Assembly: GCA_025351675.1 (NCBI GenBank)
Contig: JANXVK010000092.1
Location: forward strand, 1 to 8,204
DNA from: Rhizobacter sp.
GTDB taxonomy: Bacteria; Pseudomonadota; Gammaproteobacteria; Burkholderiales; Burkholderiaceae_C
DNA length: 8,204 bases
Direction: 5' to 3'
Shown in pieces: positions 1-6,547 of this stretch. Numbering within the stretch: the stretch's first letter is position 1; each line of letters begins with the position of its first letter. The position numbers and the translations under genes are program-made. The notes under the pieces are model-generated. The model was given only the letters and a program-made list of their open reading frames with translations. It was not told the origin of the DNA and did no database searches.

Positions 1-372
1 AAGGCCTTGCGGGCAACGGCGGTGAACCGGCTCGGCGCGCGCCTGATGGGCATCTCGACGATCGGCGCCGGTCGCCTGAGCTTCGGTCTCGCCGCGTTCA
101 TCGGCGCGCTCTCGGGCCTCTTGATCGGGCCGACGACCACGATGTTCTATGACTCCGGCTTTTTGATCGGGCTCAAGGGCTTCGTCGCGGCGATCTTCGG
201 CGGGCTCGCGAGTTATCCAGCGGCCGCGGTCGGTGCGCTGTTCGTCGGCTTGCTCGAGAGCTTCGGCTCGTTCTACGCGAGCGCGTTCAAGGAGGTGATC
301 GTGTTCACCGTGATCATCCCGGTGCTGCTGTGGAGAAGCTTCCAGCACGGCCACGACGACGAAGAGGAATGA
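1..372 (+). CDS. livH: LivH-like ABC importer permease, 3' part only
   Basis: This is the C-terminal 123 residues of an inner-membrane permease of the branched-chain amino acid (HAAT) ABC importer family; the reading frame is already open at base 1, so the start lies left of the window. The visible part begins with the family's cytoplasmic coupling-loop sequence KALRATAVN (residues 1-9), followed by hydrophobic segments at about 25-44, 55-88 and 98-112, and ends in a short His/acid-rich tail (QHGHDDEEE). LivH pairs with LivM to form the translocation pore. The stop is 4 bases before the next gene, a permease-ATPase fusion, so the two are almost certainly co-transcribed. The family call is firm. 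The substrate cannot be read from the permease: members import branched-chain amino acids, amides, urea or aromatic and dicarboxylic acids. The internal ATG codons are not the true start. Confidence 0.88.
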   Translation, partial: KALRATAVNRLGARLMGISTIGAGRLSFGLAAFIGALSGLLIGPTTTMFYDSGFLIGLKGFVAAIFGGLASYPAAAVGALFVGLLESFGSFYASAFKEVIVFTVIIPVLLWRSFQHGHDDEEE

Positions 373-376
373 GGCC

Positions 377-2143
377 ATGACCATGCGCCGTTCCTTTCTC
401 ATCGCCTTCATCGTCGTTCTGGCATTGCTGCCGCAGTTGCCCGTGCCCGAGTTCTGGATCACGCAGGCCAACTACATCGGCCTGTATGCGCTGGTCGTGA
501 TCGGCCTCGTGCTGCTCACCGGCGTGGCCGGGCTCACGTCGTTCGGCCAGGCGGCGTTCGTCGGCCTCGGCGCGTACACCGCCGCCTACCTCACGCTGAC
601 GCAAGGCGTCTCGCCGTGGTTCACGGTCTGGATCGGCTTGGGCATCACCGGCGTTGCCGCGCTGATCCTCGGCTGGATCACCTTGCGCATGTCGGGCCAC
701 TACCTGCCGCTCGCGACGATCGCCTGGGGCCTGAGCCTGTACTACCTGCTCGGCAACATCGACGCGCTGGGCAAATACGACGGCCTGCTCGGCGTGCCGG
801 CGATCAGGTTCTTCGGCATCGAGCTCAACACCGGGCGCAGCTTCTTCTACTTGCTGTGGCTGATCGTCGTGCTCGCCGCGCTGGCCGCGACCAACCTGCT
901 CGATTCGCGCACCGGCCGCGCGCTGCGCGCCGTCAAGGGCGGCTCGACGATGGCCGAGGCGATGGGCGTCGACACCTTCCGGACCAAAGTCACGGCGTTC
1001 GTGCTGGCGGCGATGCTCGCAAGCATTTCGGGCTGGCTGTTCGCGCACTTCCAGCGCACCGTGAACCCGTCGCCGTTCGGCCTCAAGATGGGCATCGAGT
1101 ATTTGTTCATGGCGGTGATCGGCGGTGTCGGCCATGTGTGGGGCGCGCTGGTCGGTGCCGGCGTCGTGAAGATCCTCGAAGATCAGTTGCAGGTCTGGTT
1201 GCCCAAGCTGCTCGGCGGCAGCGGCAACTACGAAATCATCGTGTTCGGCATCCTGCTCGTGCTGGTGCTGCAGTACGCACGCGACGGCATCTGGGCCTTC
1301 ATCGAAGCGCGCCTGCCGCGCGTTCGACGCAAGGTCGACTGGACCGATGCACCGGCGCTGCCCGAGCGTTCGAGACCGCCGCACGGCGAGGTCGTGCTCG
1401 ACGTGAAGGATGTGCGCAAGGAGTTCGGCGGCCTCGTCGCCGTGAACGACGTGAGCTTTCAGGTGCGCGCCGGCGAGATCCTCGGTCTGATCGGGCCGAA
1501 CGGCGCCGGCAAGTCGACCGTCTTCAACCTCGTCACCGGCGTGCTGCCAGCCACGAAGGGCTCGGTCACCTTGCGCGGCGAGCGCATCGATTCGCTGCCG
1601 TCCCGGCAGATCGCCAAGCGCGGCGTCTCGCGCACCTTTCAGCACGTCAAGATGATCGCCGGCATGACGGTGCTCGAAAACGTCGCTCTCGGTGCGCACC
1701 TTCGCGGCTCGCGGGGCGTCGGTTCGGCGATGCTGCGGCTCGACCGTGCCGAGGAACGGCAACTGCTGAAAGAGGCCGAAACGCAGCTGCGCCGCATCGG
1801 CATGGCGGCGCACACGCACGAACTCGCCGGCAACCTCGCGCTCGGTCCGCAGCGGCTGATGGAGATCGCGCGCGCGCTGTGCGCCGACCCGACGCTGCTG
1901 CTGCTCGACGAGCCCGCCGCCGGCCTGCGCCTGAAAGAGAAGCAGGCGCTGGCCGACGTGTTGCGCCAGCTGCGCGGCGAGGGCCTGAGCATCCTGCTGG
2001 TGGAGCACGACATGGACCTGGTGATGGGCCTGGTCGACCGCATCGTCGTGATGGAGTTCGGCACCAAGCTGATCGAAGGCACACCGGAAGAAGTGCAGGC
2101 GAGCCCGGCGGTGCGGGCGGCCTATCTCGGCACGGAGCATTGA
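377..2143 (+). CDS. Fused LivM permease and LivG ATPase of a branched-chain amino acid type ABC importer
   Basis: This 588-residue protein joins two subunits that are separate in Escherichia coli. Residues 1-310 are a LivM-like permease with many hydrophobic segments, including the [15 protein letters not shown] motif (about 53-67) and the coupling region [19 protein letters not shown] (181-199). A charged linker (about 311-338) leads to a LivG-like ATPase (339-588). Its motifs are Walker [10 protein letters not shown] (373-381), Q-loop Q422, a degenerate signature NLALGPQRL (486-494), Walker B LLLLDEP with catalytic E512, and H-loop H544. The degenerate signature is usual for LivG proteins of this group. 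The start ATG at 377 follows a GAGGA ribosome site at 364-368; an in-frame ATG lies two codons later. It couples ATP hydrolysis at the inner membrane to solute import, working with LivH upstream and LivF, which begins 1 base after its stop. No frameshift or remnant start codon is evident at the junction, so the fusion looks genuine. Confidence 0.93.
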   Translation: MTMRRSFLIAFIVVLALLPQLPVPEFWITQANYIGLYALVVIGLVLLTGVAGLTSFGQAAFVGLGAYTAAYLTLTQGVSPWFTVWIGLGITGVAALILGWITLRMSGHYLPLATIAWGLSLYYLLGNIDALGKYDGLLGVPAIRFFGIELNTGRSFFYLLWLIVVLAALAATNLLDSRTGRALRAVKGGSTMAEAMGVDTFRTKVTAFVLAAMLASISGWLFAHFQRTVNPSPFGLKMGIEYLFMAVIGGVGHVWGALVGAGVVKILEDQLQVWLPKLLGGSGNYEIIVFGILLVLVLQYARDGIWAFIEARLPRVRRKVDWTDAPALPERSRPPHGEVVLDVKDVRKEFGGLVAVNDVSFQVRAGEILGLIGPNGAGKSTVFNLVTGVLPATKGSVTLRGERIDSLPSRQIAKRGVSRTFQHVKMIAGMTVLENVALGAHLRGSRGVGSAMLRLDRAEERQLLKEAETQLRRIGMAAHTHELAGNLALGPQRLMEIARALCADPTLLLLDEPAAGLRLKEKQALADVLRQLRGEGLSILLVEHDMDLVMGLVDRIVVMEFGTKLIEGTPEEVQASPAVRAAYLGTEH

Positions 2144-2144
2144 C

Positions 2145-2882
2145 ATGGCCGACCTGATCCTCGATGTCAAAGACCTGCACGCCGGCTACGGCCGCGCCGA
2201 GGTCCTGCACGGCCTGAACCTGAAGGCCAAGGCCGGCAGCGTCGTCACCGTGATCGGCCCGAACGGCGCCGGCAAGTCGACCTTGCTGAACGCGCTGATG
2301 GGCGTGCTGCCGTCGCGCGGCAAGATCGACTACCAGGGCCGATCGGTCGTGCTGAACTCGCTCGAAGAGCGCGTGATGCAGGGCATCGCGCTGGTGCCCG
2401 AAACGCGCGCGCTGTTCGGCACGATGCCGGTCGAAGACAACCTGCTGCTCGGCGCGTACCGCCAGGTTCGCCTCGGCAAGAAGGACAGCACGCAGGCGAT
2501 CGAAGAAGTCTTCACGCTGTTCCCGCGATTGAAGGAGCGTCGCACGCAACTCGCCGGCACGCTCTCGGGCGGCGAGCGCCAGATGCTCGCGATCGGCCGC
2601 GCGCTGATGAGCAAGCCGCAGCTGCTGATGCTCGACGAGCCCAGCCTCGGCCTCGCGCCGCTGGTCGTCAAAGAGATCTTCCGCATCATCGACGGCCTGC
2701 GCGCGACCGGTGTGACGATCCTGCTGGTCGAGCAGAACGCGCGCGCCGCGCTCGAGGTCGCCGACCACGGCTACGTGCTCGAGATGGGCGAGATCGCGCT
2801 CGAAGGCCCGGCCGCCGAGCTCGCGAAGGATTCGCGCGTGATCGACACCTATCTGGGGGCGGCGCGCAAGAGCGCGGCGTAG
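2145..2882 (+). CDS. livF: LivF-like ATP-binding subunit of the same ABC importer
   Basis: The product is a 245-residue cytoplasmic ATPase of the LivF type, expected to form the nucleotide-binding heterodimer with the LivG domain of the preceding fusion protein. Walker A is GPNGAGKST (38-46), the signature is LSGGERQ (140-146) and Walker B is LLMLDEP (160-166) with catalytic E165. As is typical of LivF, the Q-loop position carries Glu (VPE, E86) and the switch position carries Gln (LVEQN, Q197) instead of His. With the degenerate signature of the LivG half, this suggests the two ATP sites are not equivalent. The ATG at 2145 is 1 base after the previous stop and is preceded by GGAG at 2134-2137, inside the upstream gene, so translational coupling is likely. 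Length is normal for the family. The substrate is unknown. Confidence 0.93.
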   Translation: MADLILDVKDLHAGYGRAEVLHGLNLKAKAGSVVTVIGPNGAGKSTLLNALMGVLPSRGKIDYQGRSVVLNSLEERVMQGIALVPETRALFGTMPVEDNLLLGAYRQVRLGKKDSTQAIEEVFTLFPRLKERRTQLAGTLSGGERQMLAIGRALMSKPQLLMLDEPSLGLAPLVVKEIFRIIDGLRATGVTILLVEQNARAALEVADHGYVLEMGEIALEGPAAELAKDSRVIDTYLGAARKSAA

Positions 2883-2892
2883 CTTGCACCCG

Positions 2893-3387
2893 ATGCCCGG
2901 CTCCGCAAGCGATGCGCCGAAGGCCGCCGCCGACACGCTCGACCAGTCCCGCCTGAACCACCTCGTCGGCTACGCCGCGACGCGCGCCTCGATCACGATG
3001 AAGCGCGTGTTCGCGCGCAACTTCGAGCCGCTCGACCTGAAGGTGGTCGAGTTCTCGATCCTGATGCTGGTGGCCGCGAACCCGCAGGTGAACCAGAAGC
3101 AGCTCGGCGAGGCGCTCGACATCTCGGCGCCAAATATGGCGGTCACGCTGGACCGGCTGGTCGAGCGCGGCTGGGTCGAGCGGGTACGCAGCACCAAAGA
3201 CCGGCGCGCGATGCACATCCACCTGACGCCGCAGGGCGTGGAACTCGTCGCGCGCGCCGAGAAGATCGCCGCGACGATGGAGAGCCCGGCGCTGCGCGCA
3301 CTCTCGGCCGCCGAACGGGCGCTGCTGATCGAGCTGCTGATGAAGGTCGCGAGCGGCAAGGTCGGCAAGGTCGGCAAGCGCGGCTGA
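2893..3387 (+). CDS. MarR-family transcriptional regulator
   Basis: The product is a small dimeric winged helix-turn-helix regulator of 164 residues from the ATG at 2893; a TTG at 2884, 1 base after the livF stop, would add three residues and cannot be excluded, since neither start has a clear ribosome site. Numbered from 2893, the DNA-binding region runs from about 50 to 116: helices around NQKQLGEALDISAPNMAVTL, then the recognition helix leading to DRLVERGWVER and the wing, with the family's D-R-R triad at about 103-105 (KDRR) and the LTPQG turn after it. Flanking N- and C-terminal helices would make the dimer. The protein ends in a basic Gly/Lys tail (GKVGKVGKRG). It lies last in the importer operon rather than divergent to it, and converges with a CoA-transferase gene. 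MarR proteins near acid-catabolism genes often respond to aromatic acids or their CoA thioesters; such a ligand here is inference. Confidence 0.85.
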   Translation: MPGSASDAPKAAADTLDQSRLNHLVGYAATRASITMKRVFARNFEPLDLKVVEFSILMLVAANPQVNQKQLGEALDISAPNMAVTLDRLVERGWVERVRSTKDRRAMHIHLTPQGVELVARAEKIAATMESPALRALSAAERALLIELLMKVASGKVGKVGKRG

Positions 3388-3413
3388 GGCGCGGCGCTCT
3401 CAGCGCACCGCGC
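3378..3413. terminator. Possible bidirectional hairpin between convergent genes
   Basis: The 12 bases between the two convergent stop codons sit in the loop of an inverted repeat. GCTGAG at 3383-3388 pairs with CTCAGC at 3399-3404; alternatively CTGAG/CTCAG pairs and the stem continues, after a 4-base bulge, through GCGCGG (3378-3383) with CCGCGC (3408-3413). Each arm contains one stop codon. There is no T-run on either side, so intrinsic termination would be atypical. In DNA this rich in G and C, short stems arise by chance, and part of the symmetry follows from having two facing TGA stops. Confidence 0.3.
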
Positions 3414-4608
3414 CCGAGGCGCGCAGCCGTGCCAGCTCGGCGGCCGAGCAGCCGCTCGCGGCGAGCACCGCGTCCGAGTCTTGGCCGAGCGTCGGCGCCG
3501 CGAACGGCTCCGGTCCCGGCGTGCGGCCGAATTTGATCGGCCGCGTCACGCCACGGTACGGGCCGATCACCGGGTGGGCGATCGTGCCGATGATGTCCTC
3601 GGCGAGCACCTGCGGGTGATCGAACATGTCTTCGACCTTGCGTGCGGCAGCGCAGGGCACCTCGTCGCCGAAGATCTCCTCCCACTCGAGCGCACTGTGC
3701 GCCGCCAGCGCGGCGTGCAGTTTCGGCACGATCTCGGCGGCATGCACGGCGCGCTTGCGCACGCTGTCGTAGCGCGGGTCGGCGGCCAGCGCATCGAGCC
3801 CGGTCCTGGCGCACAAGGCGGCCCAGAAACGCGGCGTGTTGGCCGAGACGTAAATGTGGCTCGCGCGCGCAGGGTGGATGCCGGTCACGCCACCGGAGCG
3901 CATGTCGCGGCCGATGTCGCGGGGCTCGCCTTCGGCCCAGATCAGCCGCGCCGACTGCATCGTCAGGGCGCTGCGCAGCAGCGAGATGCCGACCTGCTGG
4001 CCGAGCCCGCTGCGCTCGCGCTCGTACAGCGCAGAAGCGACGCCCGCGGCCACCAGCGCGGCCGCGTAGTAGTCGACCACCGAGCCGTAGATGATCTCGG
4101 GTGCCCCGCCGCGCTTGCCCTGCAGCGCGCACATGCCGGTCATCGTCTGTAACACCTGGTCGTAGCCGGCCTTGTCTTTCATCGGGCCGGTCTCGCCGTA
4201 GCCGGTGACGGCGCAGTAGATCAGGCGGGGGTTGATCGCGTTGAGTTGCTCGTGGCCGATGCCCAGGCGCTTCGGCACGCCGGGCCGAAAGTTGTGGACC
4301 AGCACGTCGGCCTCGCGCACGAGGCGCAGCAGGGCGGCCAGGCCTTCGGGCTGCTTCAGGTCGAGCACCACGCCGTGCTTGCTGCGGTTCACGCCGATGA
4401 AGGCGCGGCTCTCGGCCTGCAGGGTCGAGGGGTAGCTGCGCAGATTGTCGCCGCCGGGCGGCTCGATCTTGACGACCTCGGCGCCTTGGTCGGCCAGCAT
4501 CGTGCAGCCGTACGGGCCGGCGATGTAGGCGCTCAGGTCGAGCACGCGCACGCCGCTCAACGGGCCGGCGGGGCCGCGGCGTTGGCGGGTCGAAGGAGAG
4601 GAGGTCAT
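3400..4608 (-). CDS. Class III CoA-transferase (CaiB/BaiF family)
   Basis: The product is a 402-residue cytoplasmic enzyme that moves coenzyme A between an acyl-CoA donor and a carboxylic acid acceptor. Family features, numbered from the ATG at 4608, are the N-terminal GPLSGVRVLDLS followed by AGPYGCTMLADQGAEVVKIE (about 15-49), the glycine-rich PPGGD (50-54), VHNFRPGVPKRLG (104-116), and AVTGYGETGPMKDKAGYD, whose Asp (D150) aligns with the catalytic aspartate that forms the aspartyl-CoA anhydride in formyl-CoA transferase. Length matches the usual 380-410. An in-frame GTG at 4650 would add 14 low-complexity residues; neither start has a good ribosome site, and the ATG is preferred because the family begins close to GPLSGVRVLDLS. 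The gene converges on the marR-type gene and lies 94 bases downstream of the GH127-like gene on the same strand. The acid substrate cannot be read from sequence. An alpha-methylacyl-CoA racemase, which shares the fold, is a less likely alternative. Confidence 0.9.
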   Translation of the reverse strand: MTSSPSTRQRRGPAGPLSGVRVLDLSAYIAGPYGCTMLADQGAEVVKIEPPGGDNLRSYPSTLQAESRAFIGVNRSKHGVVLDLKQPEGLAALLRLVREADVLVHNFRPGVPKRLGIGHEQLNAINPRLIYCAVTGYGETGPMKDKAGYDQVLQTMTGMCALQGKRGGAPEIIYGSVVDYYAAALVAAGVASALYERERSGLGQQVGISLLRSALTMQSARLIWAEGEPRDIGRDMRSGGVTGIHPARASHIYVSANTPRFWAALCARTGLDALAADPRYDSVRKRAVHAAEIVPKLHAALAAHSALEWEEIFGDEVPCAAARKVEDMFDHPQVLAEDIIGTIAHPVIGPYRGVTRPIKFGRTPGPEPFAAPTLGQDSDAVLAASGCSAAELARLRASGAVR

Positions 4609-4702
4609 GGGGAATCGGGTCGGCGCGGGCCCGGGCCTCGCTTCAGCCACAGTCTGCCGCCCCGGAACGCAAAGAAACAGGGGCCTTGCGTATGCTTTGG
4701 CA
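4609..4702. other. Intergenic spacer upstream of the CoA-transferase gene
   Basis: These 94 bases separate the stop of the GH127-like gene from the CoA-transferase start and form the longest gap in the window. They hold a 6-base inverted repeat, ACGCAA (4667-4672) and TTGCGT (4686-4691), with a 13-base spacer, and a perfect 10-base palindrome GGCCCGGGCC (4628-4637). The spacer is locally less GC-rich near 4670-4700 than its surroundings, as expected for a promoter or operator region serving the CoA-transferase gene. No convincing -35/-10 pair or T-tract terminator is visible, so any regulatory role is tentative. Confidence 0.25.
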
Positions 4703-6547
4703 TCACGGAATCTTGCCTGTCGCGCCGTCGGGCGCGAGCTGCAGCCAAGTCAGGCGCCACGCGCCGTCGATGCGACCGCCGGCGCGGTAGTACGGCACGA
4801 AGGTCAGCGGGTCGCGGCCTTCGGGCGCCATCCGGATCGCCGGGCCGTCTTCGCCGAGCTGGTGCGGCAGCACGCTTAGCCAGTCGGTGGGGTCGGTCGG
4901 CGGGCGGCGGATCGTCTCGTCGGTCTTGAAGCCGTCGATCAGGCCGGTGGCGTAGGCGAGCGGTCCGCGCGTGATGGCGAGGTACTCGCAGCGCAGCACC
5001 TGCTGGCGCACGTCGGCGCCGTCGGGCGCCTTCGACTCCTGCGTGTTCTGGTTGACGCGACGGTGCACGACCGGTGGCATCGGCAAAGCGATCGCGATCG
5101 TGTCACCCGGCGACCAGACCCGCTGGACGACGGCGTAGGTGCCCGGTGACGCGGCTTGCGCCTCGCCGTTGACCCGCAGCGTTGCACCCCGCGCCCACGC
5201 GGGTACGCGGATGCGCAGCGTGAAACGCGCCGCGCGCGCGGGTTCGACCTGCAAGGTGATGGCGCCGTCGAACGGGTAGCTGGTGACTTGCGTCAACCGC
5301 ACCGCGCCTGCCTCCGGCAGCGTGAACGCCGCGCTGCCGGGGCCGAACAGGTTCACGCTGATCTCGTCGTCGCCCGTCTGCGCGTACGCGATCGCCGGCA
5401 GTTCCTCGAGCGCCATCGCGCCGCTCGACTTGCAGCAGCGCCAGTAGGTCGTGTGCACGCGCCGGCCGTTCGGGAACGAGTAGTAGCACCAGTCCTCGCC
5501 GTTCGGCGCCATCGCGCCGAGCAGGTCGTTCCAGGCCGAGCGCTCGATCTCGTCAGCGTACTTCGCGTCGCCGCTGACCGGGAGCCGCTCGCGGTTCAGC
5601 TGAATCCACGCCAGCGTCGCGCAGGTCTCGACATAGCCCCTTGGGTCGAACACGCCGGGCGGGTTGAAGCATTCGCGGGAGCGCTGCGCGACGCCGCCCC
5701 ACGGGCCGCCGCCGAGGGTCAGATGGTGGTCGCGGATGCTGTGCCAGAGCTGGTCGACCGCGTCGCGGTAGCTTGCGTCGCCGGTCGCGCGGTGCAGCTT
5801 GGCGAGGCCGACGAGGTTCCACGCGAGCTGGTAGGCCTTGCCGGTCGCGATCTCGAACGCGTCGATGCCGGCGCGTGCGCGCGTCAGCAGGGCGAGCGCC
5901 GGGTTCGCGTCGGCCTGCTGCACGATCAGCTTCGCGAGATCGAGGTAGCGGGGCTCGCCGGTGGTGGTGAACAGCTCGACCGCCGGGTCGATCAGCACCG
6001 TGGCCGACATGCCGTGGTGGTTGCCGAGATCGGTGATGTCGATGCCGCCCTCGGTGAGCGTCGCCAGACACAGGTCGCCGATCCGGCACGCGGCGGCAAG
6101 CCAGCGCGGTTCGGGAAAGTGTTTGTGCGCTTCGAGCAGGCCGAGGATCAGGTACGCGTGGGTCCAGATGTCCCAGGTCCGCACGCTCGGGGCGCCGTCC
6201 CAGGTGCCGGGCTTGGCCGGTTGCGCGACCATGAAGCGATGGTCGGGCGCGTAGTTGCCGAGGTAGCCGTCGGGGCCCTGCAGACTCACGAGGTGATCGG
6301 CGACCCGCGTCAGGTTCGCGATCAGCGCGTTGTCGTGCGTGCGCGCGGCCGCCTTCGCGGTGGCCACCAGCCACTTGCCGGCGTGCTCGCCGTACCAGTC
6401 GCCGTCGACATTCTGCGCGACGCGTGCCGGGTCGAAGATCGCGATCGCTGGGCTGCTCGCGTCGGTGATGAAATGGAACAGCCGGCCACGCTGGTTCGCG
6501 GCGAGCGCGTCGCCGAGCGGGCCGGTCAGCGTGACGTCAGCCCGCAT
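4703..6547 (-). CDS. Glycoside hydrolase of the DUF1680/GH127 group (beta-L-arabinofuranosidase-like)
   Basis: The product is a 614-residue protein from the ATG at 6547; a GTG at 6556 would add three residues. The N-terminal two thirds looks like the alpha/alpha-barrel of GH127-type enzymes: YGEHAGKWLVAT (about 52-63), the SLQGPDGYLGNYAPD motif (88-102), DLGNHHGMSATVLID (173-187), then GYVETCATLAW and YWRCCKSSGAMALEELP. The Glu and Cys of ETC (E307, C309) and the Cys pair (C371, C372) match the residues that bind zinc and supply the thiolate nucleophile in the Bifidobacterium enzyme HypBA1 (E338, C340, C417, C418); E292 sits where an acid/base Glu would be expected. A beta-sandwich-like region follows (about 400-610). 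Length is normal. No signal peptide is seen, suggesting cytoplasmic action on imported oligosaccharides. The start overlaps the end of the upstream gene by 11 bases, indicating coupling. The family is confident; substrate specificity is not, because the CCKSSG context differs from the CCPPN common in GH127. Confidence 0.85.
   Translation of the reverse strand: MRADVTLTGPLGDALAANQRGRLFHFITDASSPAIAIFDPARVAQNVDGDWYGEHAGKWLVATAKAAARTHDNALIANLTRVADHLVSLQGPDGYLGNYAPDHRFMVAQPAKPGTWDGAPSVRTWDIWTHAYLILGLLEAHKHFPEPRWLAAACRIGDLCLATLTEGGIDITDLGNHHGMSATVLIDPAVELFTTTGEPRYLDLAKLIVQQADANPALALLTRARAGIDAFEIATGKAYQLAWNLVGLAKLHRATGDASYRDAVDQLWHSIRDHHLTLGGGPWGGVAQRSRECFNPPGVFDPRGYVETCATLAWIQLNRERLPVSGDAKYADEIERSAWNDLLGAMAPNGEDWCYYSFPNGRRVHTTYWRCCKSSGAMALEELPAIAYAQTGDDEISVNLFGPGSAAFTLPEAGAVRLTQVTSYPFDGAITLQVEPARAARFTLRIRVPAWARGATLRVNGEAQAASPGTYAVVQRVWSPGDTIAIALPMPPVVHRRVNQNTQESKAPDGADVRQQVLRCEYLAITRGPLAYATGLIDGFKTDETIRRPPTDPTDWLSVLPHQLGEDGPAIRMAPEGRDPLTFVPYYRAGGRIDGAWRLTWLQLAPDGATGKIP

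Noticed and set aside
616..2157. A 513-codon frame on the plus strand overlapping the permease-ATPase fusion in another phase.
   Set aside because: Arg-rich, with no membrane segments or motifs; it is the shifted frame of the true gene.
314..2170. A 618-codon open frame on the minus strand opposite the LivM-LivG fusion, and another at 1647-2936.
   Set aside because: They mirror strongly supported ABC transporter genes, and the translations are low-complexity runs rich in Arg, Ala, His and Gln without family motifs. Long antisense frames are expected in GC-rich coding DNA.
2145..2882. Gln in place of His in the LivF switch loop as a sign of a dead ATPase.
   Set aside because: LVEQN is the normal sequence in the LivF family, so it is not a defect.
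4628..4637. Perfect palindrome GGCCCGGGCC as an operator.
   Set aside because: It is made only of G and C, has no spacer or second copy, and such short palindromes are frequent at this composition.
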